From positions 158,243 to 222,242 of the forward strand of contig JAMZAV010000895.1 of NCBI GenBank assembly GCA_024449915.1: a stretch of DNA of 64,000 nucleotides, written 5' to 3'. The DNA is from Sweltsa coloradensis (lineage: Eukaryota > Arthropoda > Insecta > Plecoptera > Chloroperlidae). Position numbers and translations under genes: made by a program. The notes beneath the pieces are model-generated. The model searched no databases and had not been told where the DNA came from. It saw only the letters and a program-made list of their open reading frames with translations. Of the stretch, positions 26,456-37,450 are shown in pieces (position 1 is the stretch's first letter; each line of letters begins with the position of its first letter).

Positions 26456-26632
26456 TTTTGGTGGAGGTGCCGGGTTAAATATATCCCTCTTGTGTGGGGT
26501 TAGCTCTGACCCCCCCCCCCCCCTAACCACAGGAACCCCGAAAACAGTTTTGGTGGAGGTGCCGGGTCATATATATATCCCTCTTTGTGTGGGGCTAGCT
26601 CTGCCCGCTAACCGCAGGAACTCCTAAAACTT
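26456..26632 (+). repeat. 92-bp tandem duplication starting with the GGTGGAGG core
   Basis: Two units start at 26456 and 26548. Both begin TTTTGGTGGAGGTGCCGGGT, continue with ATATATCCCTCT and GTGTGGGG(T/C)TAGCTCTG, and end in AACC(A/G)CAGGAAC. The first contains a C14-like run (26511-26523) that the second lacks. Downstream (26640-26700) the 'cttgttgaaggac' segment recurs at 37.3 kb, so the duplication sits inside a longer dispersed repeat. Confidence 0.8.
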
Positions 26633-26639
26633 TGTGTTC

Positions 26640-28390
26640 CATACTTGTTGAAGGACCCTAAACAAAACGCGTACCAATCGGCGGCCATTTTCCGTTTTTA
26701 TTAAGAGACGTGATTTATGAAAAACGGATGCACATAGGGGATCTGAGAATACATTTCAATTAGTAGTACTTGGTAACATAGTTCAAATAATGAAATAATT
26801 TTGAAATCACAATAAAGATGCAATGAAATAAAATATTGGCATTTATATTATTTTATTGCACATTTTAAAAAGTTTGGACAATTTCATAGTCCAATATTTT
26901 AATGGAAAAACTTTTTAAAATGCTCTGCCAAGTAAAATCAGTTGATTATTGTTTTTGTGATATGATTAAAGTGTACTCCAGGAGACAGTGTATCATTCAA
27001 TAGCTTCATTTTAGTTTCGATGTACAGCTGTTGCTGGCAACGTACGCGGTCGCACATTGACTCGCGCTTAGGAGTTTGTACCGGATTTCTTTGACGGCAG
27101 AGATTGAGTTGAAACACTTTTAACTGAAGGCGCCTGTCAGAAATTCGCTATTTTTCAGAAAATCCGTTTTGAAAGTATACGCTTAAAATTCCCTGAGTTT
27201 TAGGAAGGATAGAATTCAGTAACTGTAATGTTCTTTTCACTTACATTCTTGTATTCCTGGTAATCATGCATAACAACAACACGCTCTATATTTCGTTATT
27301 ACATTGTTAGGACGAATTGGTTTGAACTTTTTTCTTTAATTAATTCTCGTCAATTAAAACGCACATGCACTCCTTAGTATACGTGTGCCAAGCAGATATA
27401 TTGATTATCCTTATTACAAAACTCAATTTGGTAACAAAACAAATAGTCATCAATAGTTATAAATATTTAAAGACATAAAAATGTATAATAAATTAGTGTA
27501 TGCTGTCCTTTGTGTCAATTTATTATATATATTTATTTATTATTTATTCGTTTATTTTCTGTTTAACATCTATAATTCTAAGTTACAAAAACTGATTTAC
27601 AAACGAGGAAAACTTTATAAAATTAAAAACATACGTTCAGAAACAATAATAAACTGTTGTTTGTTATATAAAGTTTGGAATAGTAATATTACAACAATTT
27701 CTAATTAGACAATACTTTTGGTAAATAATACAATAATTTTTGTAAATAAGCTACGTGTGTAGGAAGTGTCGTACGCAGACTATGTTTTGCGATTTTATCT
27801 CATGTGAACGCATCAAAACTTGAAGTGACTAACAGCTATGTTCATTACAAACTTTTACTGTACGTCGCCCGAACTACACTAATAATTAAATCGTTCTGAA
27901 CTACAACTTTGTTCTTACTTCAAAACTGCGTCGAAACTTCTCGTTCCTATATTTTGAAGCTAAACTGTGCCTTACAAACATTGCTCCTCTAATAATTCCT
28001 CCTGGAACTTTTAAATGCTAAATTTAAACACCAAATATCATATTAATCTCTTTTTATTTCTAAACGAAGCAAACTGTCAAACCGAAATTCGAGACAGGTT
28101 CTCGAATTAATCAATTTGTTTTTCACGTGTTTTCTGTTTGCCGTGAAGGTAGATAAATGAAATCAAAGGGAACGGGATCTGATATCGGGCGTAGTGGTCG
28201 TAGGCGATAATATGTTGTTTTGTAAACCAAGATTCCCTCGATCAATGTAAGAATCCATATATATTTCGTTTGTTTATTAGGATTTGTGTATATTGGCAGT
28301 TTAAATTGTTTGGGATACATTTTAGTATATGAAGGAAGCACATCTCATATCTATCAACTTAATCGACAGAGCTATCTCATGTTTTACTTG
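26640..28390. other. Non-coding stretch, nothing recognised
   Basis: The first 60 bp belong to the dispersed repeat above. The rest is AT-rich with no supported feature. Confidence 0.4.
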
Positions 28391-28394
28391 ATTC

Positions 28395-28545
28395 GGGATG
28401 TCACCGATTCGATACCCCCCCCCCCCCCCCTACTGCCACCGGACGACGGAAAGGGTTTCAAAAGTTTTACTCGATCATTATTACGAATAGAAGGGATGCA
28501 ATCCTCTTAAACCGCCCTAGGATATTCCTTTCAATACGATCCTCA
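28395..28545 (+). mobile_element. tRNA-derived SINE, family A, copy 3
   Basis: It has a B-box-like GATTCGATAC at 28406 interrupted by a C14 run. The body then follows in family order: a GTTTC-AAAGTTTTAC segment, ATTATTACGAATAGAAGGGA, and CCTCTTAAACCGCCCTAGGA. These align block by block with copy 1. The poly-C run is specific to this copy. The 5' head upstream of the B box is not clear. Confidence 0.62.
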
Positions 28546-28549
28546 CACT

Positions 28550-29265
28550 TTATTCTTAGTTTGTCAATAATTCTAGAAGAGGTTAAATGAATTATCCGTC
28601 GGCAGATTTCTCTCAATTAATCTAAGTTCAACTCATATCGGTTAATTAAAACACAAAAACAGTTAACCATCATTGGCCAAAATATTACTTAATGAGGTGT
28701 GTGATTGCAACCCCAGCTACCTGGCTGGTCTTAGACGCTGCTGTACGGCAAGAAAGTGTCGAAACTGATCGTCTACAAATGTATTGATTCACATGTGAGT
28801 TGCTGCATCTCTAAGACGAGAGCTTCTAAGTGCATATTTGTTTGAGATTGTCTACAGACAAAAGGGGTTTCAAGGCATAACATAAGAACTACTCTTAAGC
28901 CAATCAAAATAATAATTATTTTTACTTGAATTTGTAGAATAATTTATCAGATTTGTTATGGCAACCCGCTTTTGTATTCATTATGATGATGAATATATGG
29001 AATATGATATGATGGAATATATATAAAAAAAAAGTGCTTATAATGCAATTGGATGAAGCAGGATTGCCACCATTGCAAATTTACAATACTTATTCAACCT
29101 TTTGTTTTAACACATACCGCCTCTAGTCACTATAGGTCTAAGCTAAGTGAATAAAGATCTACTCTACTCCACTATGAGCCGACCTCGCTGGCACATACGG
29201 TAAGGAGTAGGACTATGGTCCGAAGCGTATGGTGCTACGAGGACGATGGATGGACGATGTTTTTT
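28550..29265. other. Non-coding stretch, nothing recognised
   Basis: AT-rich, with a short TATGGAATATGATATG-type repeat near 28990-29025. No coding signal. Confidence 0.4.
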
Positions 29266-29267
29266 TG

Positions 29268-29345
29268 TAATCGTCCTTCATCGTCATCTATCACCACTCA
29301 TCGTCTCGAATAGCCTTAGTGCACTAATAGAGACGTTAAGCAAAA
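29268..29345 (+). mobile_element. 3' end of a 5S-headed SINE (truncated copy)
   Basis: The segment CTATCACCACTCATCGTCTC...GAATAGCC...AGTGCA(C/T)TAAT...GAGACGTTAAGCAA matches the tail of the 5S-derived SINE at 41.3-41.7 kb, which is in reverse orientation there. No 5S-like head lies upstream, consistent with the 5' truncation usual for reverse-transcribed elements. Confidence 0.65.
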
Positions 29346-31420
29346 CGTATCAGCATCTAATCACTATGAAAGAACCAGTTTTGTGAAGTACAAGTTAGCC
29401 CGAGCGACCTGCACATCTCCCTTTGTAGCTCTGTATGTTTTCTTTATTCCCACTTGATATTTCTATCTCTGCCCCTTGATTTCCTCGATGGCAACTCCCA
29501 CTCCATCATTTTTATCGTAATCTTGTTCTTTCTTTTCTTCTTACTTGTCAAGCCAGCCACTCGAATCTTCCTTTGCCATCTCCACTTACTCACCGATACG
29601 TTCACTTGGTCTTTCAAAGTCGCGTCCTGTATCCATAGCTTGCAAGGCGATCATCTGGCGATGCGGCACGAATCTTGCTGTCGGCGTACTGTGTGAGAAA
29701 TTAGTGGGGTAACTGTCACGTACCGGGTTCTCGGCGTACTGCGTGAGAAACTAGAGAACTAATTATCTGCTAGGTTCATCGCGGTAGCTTCCATTTTCAA
29801 AGTGACGGCTCAGAATGCAAATAATATTAATTACTTTTAAAAATTAAATATTGAAAAGGTAAGGTGCAATTCTTACGAGACGTCGAATAATTTATCTTTA
29901 TTTTTTAGTCGTGTCGTTAAGTACATATTTTCTATAACATGTGGGTATCATTAACAAAACATTTTTTATACATATTTAATGAGATAACATTTAGTATTTA
30001 ATATATAAAATATCCAGTCCATGTATTTCTTGTCTTGTGTTTCCCTCATTCTACGTGGGAGTCGATTAGTTATCGTCATCCCTGCATAAATACAACCCTA
30101 ACCCTAACTTTAAGCAACCATCATAATATGTTGTTTTAAACATTGTTGTAATTCCTTCTAGGTTTGTGTGGGATACAATAATAAAACAATCCGCAATTGC
30201 CAAACAAAATTTGAAAAAATAATTGTAAAGTTATTATTTTGATGTTTAAGAAGCACTGTTCAAAGCACCAATCAGAATAAACAACGGAAAAAGTAAATTT
30301 TGCAAATGTTTTTATTATGTCTACACTCGCATTTAAAGTACTTAGTTTCCGGTTGGCAACGGGATCCAAAGCCGCGAGTTCCAAACAATTACCCACCAGG
30401 CACTGCCAACTAAATATAACAATGTGCATTAATAAAACAAAGCCATGTACACAGTTGCAAAGATATGATGAATACATAAATCGAAAAAGTAGTTCATATT
30501 TTGTATTTACTACATTTACATTACACAAAAAATCAAAATTGATCTGTTATAACTGCTGATTTATACGAGTGAAATTTCATATAATTGGCGTCAATATTAA
30601 TGTATCAATATTTAATAATTTGTTGTTTGTTCCTTGGCAAATATGTAAACATAAGGACGAGCACATATGGAATTTTGAAAAGAACGTTATTTCTCATCAA
30701 TATATTATCTTTCGGGGATATGAGAGTCATCATCTTTAATGCAGAATTTAATTAAATTTTACCTATTTAATGGAATGATCGAAACATCCTTGGCATCTGA
30801 AATTTATGCAGTTCGGAATTTCAAGTGGAGTGGAGTACAATTTATATAATACATTGTAAGAGTTTTGGTACAACATTTTAATGATGACATTTATTTTATA
30901 TTTTGCATTACTCCGAATATAATGTTTAGTAACTGCTTCGATTTGTATTGATAATTGGCTGGGATTGTTAGCGAACTTAAAATTTGTCCAAAATCTTTCA
31001 TATGATTTATCCTGCACACACTTTCCCATTGTGAGGTAAGCGCGCGCACAGTCGTGTATGCAGTCGGCCTCGCCGCTTCGGACGTAACGGGTGGTTGCAA
31101 GTTAATGGCCCTGAAACGGTGACCATGCATAGCGAACTTTCCACGCAAATTAAATGACACGCTTTGTCCATTGTCAACTACATTTTCATTTGCCAGCAAC
31201 GTGCTAAGCGTGTTCATACTTCTGCGTTGGAGCTCACGAATATTATTTCCTGTAAAACACTTATATTTTTATTTTTTTCACTTATTTACTGTGGTTTACT
31301 TAAATATTTTCTTCTCATCGAGAAAACATTCCACGATTTATTGTTTATGTTAGTTACATTTATTTAAAACTGTTGGATGAGCTCGAGCAAGCCAGACGTT
31401 GATGTAGAATGCAGTGATGT
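29346..31420. other. Non-coding stretch, minor duplication
   Basis: A 25-bp unit TCGGCGTACTGTGTGAGAAA... occurs at 29679 and again at 29731. Frames of up to 130 codons on the minus strand near 30136-30528 show no domain and low-complexity AT-driven composition. Nothing else supported. Confidence 0.4.
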
Positions 31421-31431
31421 TGTCTGGATCA

Positions 31432-32465
31432 TTGATATTTAACATCTATAGTAGGCTAGATCCCCAGTCATTGGTCCATTGGCGTGTTAATTAGAAGCCA
31501 TCTCGAATAGGTCAGTTTACATGTTAAAGTAGATGGGAGTGATTTGTAGCCCAAATATTTTTCAAGATGGCTGTCAGGTTGACAGGTGGGCATATTAACT
31601 AAATTCCCTAACGCATTAACTTCTTATTTTTTCTGTTTGTACATTCCCATGCTGCACTAGCTATAACCATAATATCAAAACAATCCAGAAAAATACTTAA
31701 TCCCATTTAAAACATAGTGTTAAGCATACATTGAAACGCCAAATTGCCATCTTGAATAGGTCAGATTGATGCTTCAATTTGGTATGCTAGCGTCTATACG
31801 GACGTATTTAAGGCTGTTGTAATCAGGGTAGGGTCAAACAGAAGTCATGAAAGTTGCTAAGAAAGAGTACTTTAATACATAAACGCAATTATTTGAATAG
31901 CTCAGTGATGTTTAATTCGGTATGCTAGCTATACGGAGTATTTTAGGCTTTTTTGTAATCAGGTAGGTCCAAACTAGAGTACATGAAATTTTGTGAATGA
32001 GTTACTTAATAAATAGTTTTTTTTAACCGTGAGCTACATAACCTCACTATTAAGGACAAATAGATTTGTTTTTTTGACTAATTGTAGCCATTTGATGTGC
32101 AATAATTGTGATCGGTTCAGGATATTTTCATAAAACTTTTGTACCTTACAAAAAGAAATCAAACACAAGTATTTTGAAATATTTGTCCTTATATTTTTTG
32201 AGACTAAAAGTTAAAAAACTTATTTGAAAACCGTTCTCAAAAAATCTAACCAACGTATAACTGTCTGGCTACACTATTGTCAAAAAAAAAACATAATGGC
32301 CAAAAGAGTAGTCACCACCAAAAAAAAAATGCCTGTTTAAGTAGGTTTTAAGTGCCAATCTTTTTCAGAACTTTTCAGCTATGTTTCTACAACTTTCAAA
32401 TTATCGGCCAGAGGTGGTACAATAGCACTGGGGATCTAGCCTACTATAGATGTTACATATCATTG
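31432..32465. mobile_element. Terminal-inverted-repeat DNA transposon, long copy
   Basis: Inverted termini of about 38 bp (31432-31469 and 32427-32465) contain ATCTATAGTAGGCTAGATCC and its complement. They are flanked by a perfect 10-bp direct repeat, GTCTGGATCA, at 31422-31431 and 32466-32475. A shorter relative at 49.2 kb shares both ends and subterminal blocks such as AAGATGGCTGTCAGGTTGAC. Duplications of 9-11 bp suggest a Mutator-like mechanism. An 8-bp (hAT-type) duplication with two chance matches is possible. No transposase is encoded. The interior holds a degenerate tandem duplication (31751-31888 and 31889-32025). Confidence 0.82.
31751..32025 (+). repeat. 138-bp tandem duplication inside the transposon
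   Basis: GGTATGCTAGC at 31781 recurs at 31919. Matched blocks follow in order: TATACGGA, GGCT-TTGTAATCAGG, GTC-AAAC and CATGAAA. The copies differ mainly by small indels. The 49.2-kb relative keeps only the beginning of this segment. Confidence 0.7.
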
Positions 32466-32479
32466 GTCTGGATCACTTG

Positions 32480-34435
32480 GAAGCTATATCGTTTGTCATA
32501 TCGGGTTGTGGTTTACACTTAAGTAAGGATGTGTGTTTTGAGCGTTTACATCACATGTTCCAAATAGTGCTTACTTGTTTCAGTAAAGGACAGTTAATAA
32601 CCTACCAAACGGATAATTTGTAGTAATTTCCAAAGCTTGTGCATTTTGCTCATTCTTAATAAACATCTTTTGTTTTTAAATTAGGTGAAAATTAGAGGTC
32701 GAAAAGTGATCTAGAATGTTTCTTAATTTTGGATTTTCTGATCAAGCGAATTTTAAATGAACATTTAACATTGTAAAAAAAGTCGGCTCGAGCTGAAACA
32801 ACCGTGTCCTGATTTCCTTTCCCATCTGAAAGTTTAGTGACGAGTTGAAGCTCATAGAGGTTCTTATTACCATGATAAAATGAGCCTTGAGGCATCTAGC
32901 TAACTAACTAACTTAGTGAACACAATTAAGAGATGTGTTCTTTGCTAAGTCGACGCCTCGAGTTATAGCCTTGTCGTGCACATCTTGGCAAACACATGAT
33001 CTCTAGGCCCGTGACAAGCTGGTGAGGGGGGAGGGGGTAGGGGAGAGTTGGGGGAGAGAGAGGGGAGTATATAGAGAGTTGAAAGAGAGAGGAAGAGAGA
33101 TGGGACATGCAACCATCATCATCATTATCTGTTGCCACGTCCAACTCTGCGTTGGGTCGGCATTGAAGACAGGCCTCTTCATCTTCTTCTGTCCTGCCAC
33201 CACTCACTCCACCTTAATGTTTTAAATAACCCTTATTAAATGAATGGTAAACTTTTAGACATTTCAATGAAAATATATGCATTATAATATTAGAACAAGC
33301 ACGTTGTACATTAATTATTAATAATATTGTTGAAGGAGGTGATGGTGTCAGCTAATGAGGAACATCTTCGGAATTTACCATGTTAATTCAGACTAGAGAA
33401 TACCTACGAACTCGAATACTTCGTATTCGTGCATCATTGTACTTGAAGAGTGGTTGAGACGGAGGGGGCTAGAGATAGCTCTTATTAGCTCAGACTACGG
33501 TATGTGCAGGCTAGATGTAGCGCTCGAGTGAGGGGAGGCGTGCCCGTGCTAAAATATCCACCGGTATTCCTTTCTCGGATACTATTAACTTTGACAAGAC
33601 TATGTTATCACCCCCCTACTTAGAGCTAACTTTGTGAGCATAGAGGCAGGCTTCTCTCCCGGAACGCGGTCTAAGGCATGCTTCACATACTTGACGATTA
33701 TGTGACCTCCATGGTCGCAACACACAAGAGAATCTCTCATACTCAAATATTGATGCTCTTTGCGAAAAACTCCTATAACCACGTAGCACATGCAGGCCTT
33801 TTCGTTTCTCCTTAGGTTTTCAATATGGCAGCTAAACACAAAATGGCAGTACATTTAAAGTACACTTGAAAATGTTCGAAAAACATTTTAGAGGAAGACG
33901 AGGATCTTCCTTTTATTTCGTTGAAAAGAATTTGGCCTCGATGTGGAATATACATTCGCCGTTCGTGGAAGTACGTCTTCATCCGGCCTCGCGCGTTTTC
34001 CGTATATTCCAGCTGGAATCTTTTATGTTTCTCTTATTGGCAAACGCGCGGGCCGCTGGCCTAGGCGAAGACGAGCGCGTGGAGATGAAGATCGTTTTAC
34101 TTGTTTTTGATTTAGTGGCTATAAATCGACCATCGGGTCTCAAAGAAAAATAATAAAGTGAAAAAAGGTCGGCGTTGTAAGCAAGCAGTGTTTGCCAGAC
34201 TCCACGTGTTATCGGCCAGCATTATGGTTATGTGGGGGGGGGGGGGAAAGACCTAACTGATGTCACTGTCACGCAGTTATACATGGGGGTGTTTAGAAGA
34301 TTGCATGTCCTTGGGGCTAGAAACATTGACACGTATTGAAGGGATGACCTATGTTCGACCTTCAAACATTTCTTGTATGCCCACTGAAGAGCACAAGGAC
34401 AAAGGGGTGACCGACATTTGGGGTTCAACAATATT
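32480..34435. other. Non-coding stretch with a GC-rich patch
   Basis: 33022-33110 is purine-rich (GA) low complexity. 33890-34100 is clearly more GC-rich than the surroundings and carries an open frame of 95 codons (33866-34153). It shows no domain, splice context or upstream support, so it could be a conserved non-coding or 5'-end island instead of a protein. A G12 run lies at 34234-34246. Confidence 0.4.
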
Positions 34436-34439
34436 ATAA

Positions 34440-34550
34440 AAACATAAATAAAATAAAATAAACTTAATAAATAACATAAATAAAAATTTAGATTTATAGT
34501 TACCCATTTAGTCACAGAACTGATTTTCAGTGAGGGACAATTTAAATTAT
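34440..34550 (-). mobile_element. 3' fragment of SINE family B
   Basis: A TTTA-type tail (plus-strand AAATAAAATAAAC...AATAAATAAC) is followed by TTAGTCACAGAACTGATTTTCAGTGAGGGACA-like sequence. This matches the 3' end of the element at 8440-8520 (CTAAGTCACACAAC...TTTCAGTAGGGGACAG). Nothing of the tRNA-like head is present. It is a 5'-truncated copy. Confidence 0.65.
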
Positions 34551-34823
34551 ATAAATTATATATTTATATTTAACAATATATTGGATGAATTCCTGATGTC
34601 AGGGCTTTGAAGAGTATATTTGGTGAAAACATTCCTGATAAATTGTTTTAATAGTATTTGGTGGGAAAATGATGAATGTTCGGTTTATTGAAAAGTATAT
34701 TTTGGTAGAAGAATTAATAATGTTTGGGTTGTTGAAAAGAAGATGTTGGAAAGATTGGGGTGACCTTCGCTGGCTGTAGTGTATACCGTATGAATCTACG
34801 TAGTACAAGAAGAATATGTATCC

Positions 34824-34905
34824 TTACACCATCGACAATAAGTAAATCAAAGGCTTGGGTATAGTAGATGCGGCGACCCTTGATTACTTCTAGTCGATGG
34901 TGTAC
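34824..34905 (-). mobile_element. Miniature hairpin element, copy 1
   Basis: The 82-bp unit is nearly self-complementary. TACACCATCGACAATAAGTA at one end mirrors TACTTCTAGTCGATGGTGTA at the other. Its reverse complement aligns over its whole length with 45958-46043, including an asymmetric centre GCATCTACTA. The recurrence with a shared asymmetric centre argues for a mobile miniature element and against a chance hairpin. Confidence 0.68.
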
Positions 34906-34909
34906 ACGG

Positions 34910-37258
34910 ATCCAACTAGGAATGCACGATGTCATCTATCTTGTGTTTTGTCTCCTGCATTGTTTGTCTGAGTGGGCGGATTATACTGAGCTTATAAGAC
35001 ACATTATAACATCGGACAAATAAGCCAAGGTCCCATTGTACAAGCCAGCTCGAGCAACATTCTAAATTTGGCATCAATTAGTCACATTTGCATCTTAAGC
35101 AGTGTTACTAGGGGAGGTAATTCCGCTTTTTGGTCGCGCGCGGCGCTTATTTAGTTACTCACACAAGCCGCATGATAAATCATTTTCAGACTTCACGTGT
35201 CGTATAGGGTACTGGCAAACATAGAGTGAGTAGCCATCTTTCCAGTTAGGACATTAAATCAAATCACATTTAGAACGAAATATGATTTGAATTTTGAATT
35301 CAAATTACAAAAATGTAGTGAAATCCAGTTGAGTACTGGCATTGATCGGTTGGGTGAAGTTGCAATCTTGTGTATTATTGAAGACATTTTGTTACCAATA
35401 TAATTCAATCTGAAGATAATAAGATAGCGCAGCTCCTCTATTTGCATCACTTTACTGTCCGTCTGTCCGTCCGTCTGTGCGTGTGTCACGTCTTAGGAAA
35501 AACCGAACATGACCTCCGTTGGACATGCGTTTCTTTGCTGATATCCCTTCCACAAAGATGAATTCATAAATAAATCATCTCGATTAAATTTAAATCATCT
35601 TCATATGCTTCTCCTAAATACAGGTCATGCAATAATATCGGAGCTTTAAGTGATTTAAAATGTATGATTTTCTGAAGATAGCTCACATTTTTAGATAAAA
35701 GTAACTTAATAAGTAAATAAAGTTTCCTCTTGGTTTTAAAATAAGCTTCGTGGTGCCATGAAAAAATAAGTTTTGTTATTCTAAAATGGAGTTCTTTATT
35801 CACCATTCTCGCTTTTTCATGGATAATTGTCAAAGTCACGATTTTAAGCTTTTGCGTCAATGAACAATTTTAGAATAAGCCAGTTCTATTGTTTTACTTA
35901 GATCGTTATTCCATCCTACATTCTTAAAAGAATATTTTCAATAAATGTTAGTACTTTTAATTTTAAGTACTTTACTTGCAATGCTGCTGTTTTTCCTGCA
36001 ATTTTCCCCTTACAAAAATACAGGGTAATTTTCTTAGAAAAGAATCGGCTCCATAATACTCTACAACTCAAGTAAAATTAAAACATGGCTATTAAATGCG
36101 CCTCCTCCGCCCTAATATAGTCTATATCAAACTGCCTTTCAATGTTAAAAACACTTTTGAGGGTAAAATATACTCAAACCTTCGTATTTAATTCTGATGG
36201 TAATATCGAATATTTCCTATCCTTTGATCTGGCGCCAGTGGTTTGGTATTGTCCCGATCTCTTTCGCAGCTCGCTTTCCCCCGTTCCTTTGCCAACTGCC
36301 TTTAATCATTCGCCTCCTGCGGTCGCACGGTCGCACCCATTTATCTATTTTTAATATCTCTTCAAATCTTGCATGCACCAATTCTTCCATTTTACTCGAA
36401 GAATAATTTCTCCGCGGTCGCTTATTTCGTATTATTATACTCGGCTTTTATTATTATAAAGAATACGCGTTGTTGAAGGGGGGTTGTAAATTTTGGTGTT
36501 TTCCCTTTTTGGTTCTTTTAATATTGCTTTGAAAAGTGTACGTTTCTAATATTTCATTCTACGCACATCACACAATGGGTAGGAAACCTAGAAAATGCAG
36601 ACGTAGGCCGACAAAAGGACAACATTTTTCTTTCCTGTAGGAGGAATACGGCCTATGTAAAACGATACTAACAGAAGACATAAAATACAGAAGGAGAAAG
36701 CATCATTGTTACATAATGATTAATTCGTGGAAATATAAATATAGCCCTCCATCTTCTTGGAAAAAAAATATTTAAATTGGATACAATTCAAATATATTTG
36801 TTCGTGTTTATGCATGGTTCTTTTCGAGAGGTTGGTATGGCCACAGAATCAGAAGGAAATTATATAAACAAATATTTTATTTTTATTAATTATGCCAATC
36901 TCCACGTCAACTGTACCGGTCTATAGCAGAATGATTTAATTGTAAACCTTACATATTTAACCAAATATCTTGTTTAGGCAAAATGCGGTTTGTTAATGTA
37001 TATTAGTGATCAATTTTCATAATAGCAAGTTTCAATCTGCTGAAAATTATAACTCACCGATTCCTTTAGAATACTTAGGCTAAAGAGGGAATCGTGCCCT
37101 ACAATGGCCTTCTCGCCGAACGGCGAGAAAAAAATCATTAAAATAAATAAATTAGAATACATTAGATCATTACGGTTGTGAAATATGAATAATGGTTATG
37201 AATAATAAGAACAAAATAGGGAGCGGACAGACTGTCGAGAAGGTCACACAAATAAGAT
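34910..37258. other. Non-coding stretch, nothing supported
   Basis: A CCGTCTGTCCGTCCGTCTG tract lies at 35458-35477. An 8-bp stem with a 4-nt loop, TTCTCGCCGAACGGCGAGAA, lies near 37110. It has no T tract or context that would give it a role. No exon seen. Confidence 0.4.
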
Positions 37259-37261
37259 CAC

Positions 37262-37450
37262 TCTTGGTGGAGGTGCCGAGTTGACGGAGTGTGTCTTGCC
37301 CCGCCCCCTGACCCCCAGGGCTACCATAACAATTCTATACCTTCCTTGTTGAAGTTGAAGGACAATGCCAATAAGAGAAACGCATCTCGATCGGAGGTCA
37401 TGTTGGACTTTATCTTGAGACGTGGCGTACGGACGAACAGAATAGCGACG
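37262..37450 (+). repeat. Dispersed repeat with GGTGGAGG core
   Basis: Starts TTGGTGGAGGTGCCGAGTTG. Contains ACCTTCCTTGTTGAAG...GAAGGACAATG, matching the segment downstream of the duplication at 26.5 kb, and then ACGCATCTCGATCGGAGGTC, also present near 49.12 kb. It is a longer view of the same old repeat. The end is not defined. Confidence 0.5.

Noticed and set aside
30094..30115. Telomere-like CCCTAACCCTAAC
   Set aside because: Only two units, and the insect telomere repeat is normally TTAGG. No array.
37110..37130. Hairpin TTCTCGCCGAACGGCGAGAA as a regulatory RNA or terminator
   Set aside because: Single copy, with no surrounding RNA gene. Eukaryotic context gives no terminator role.
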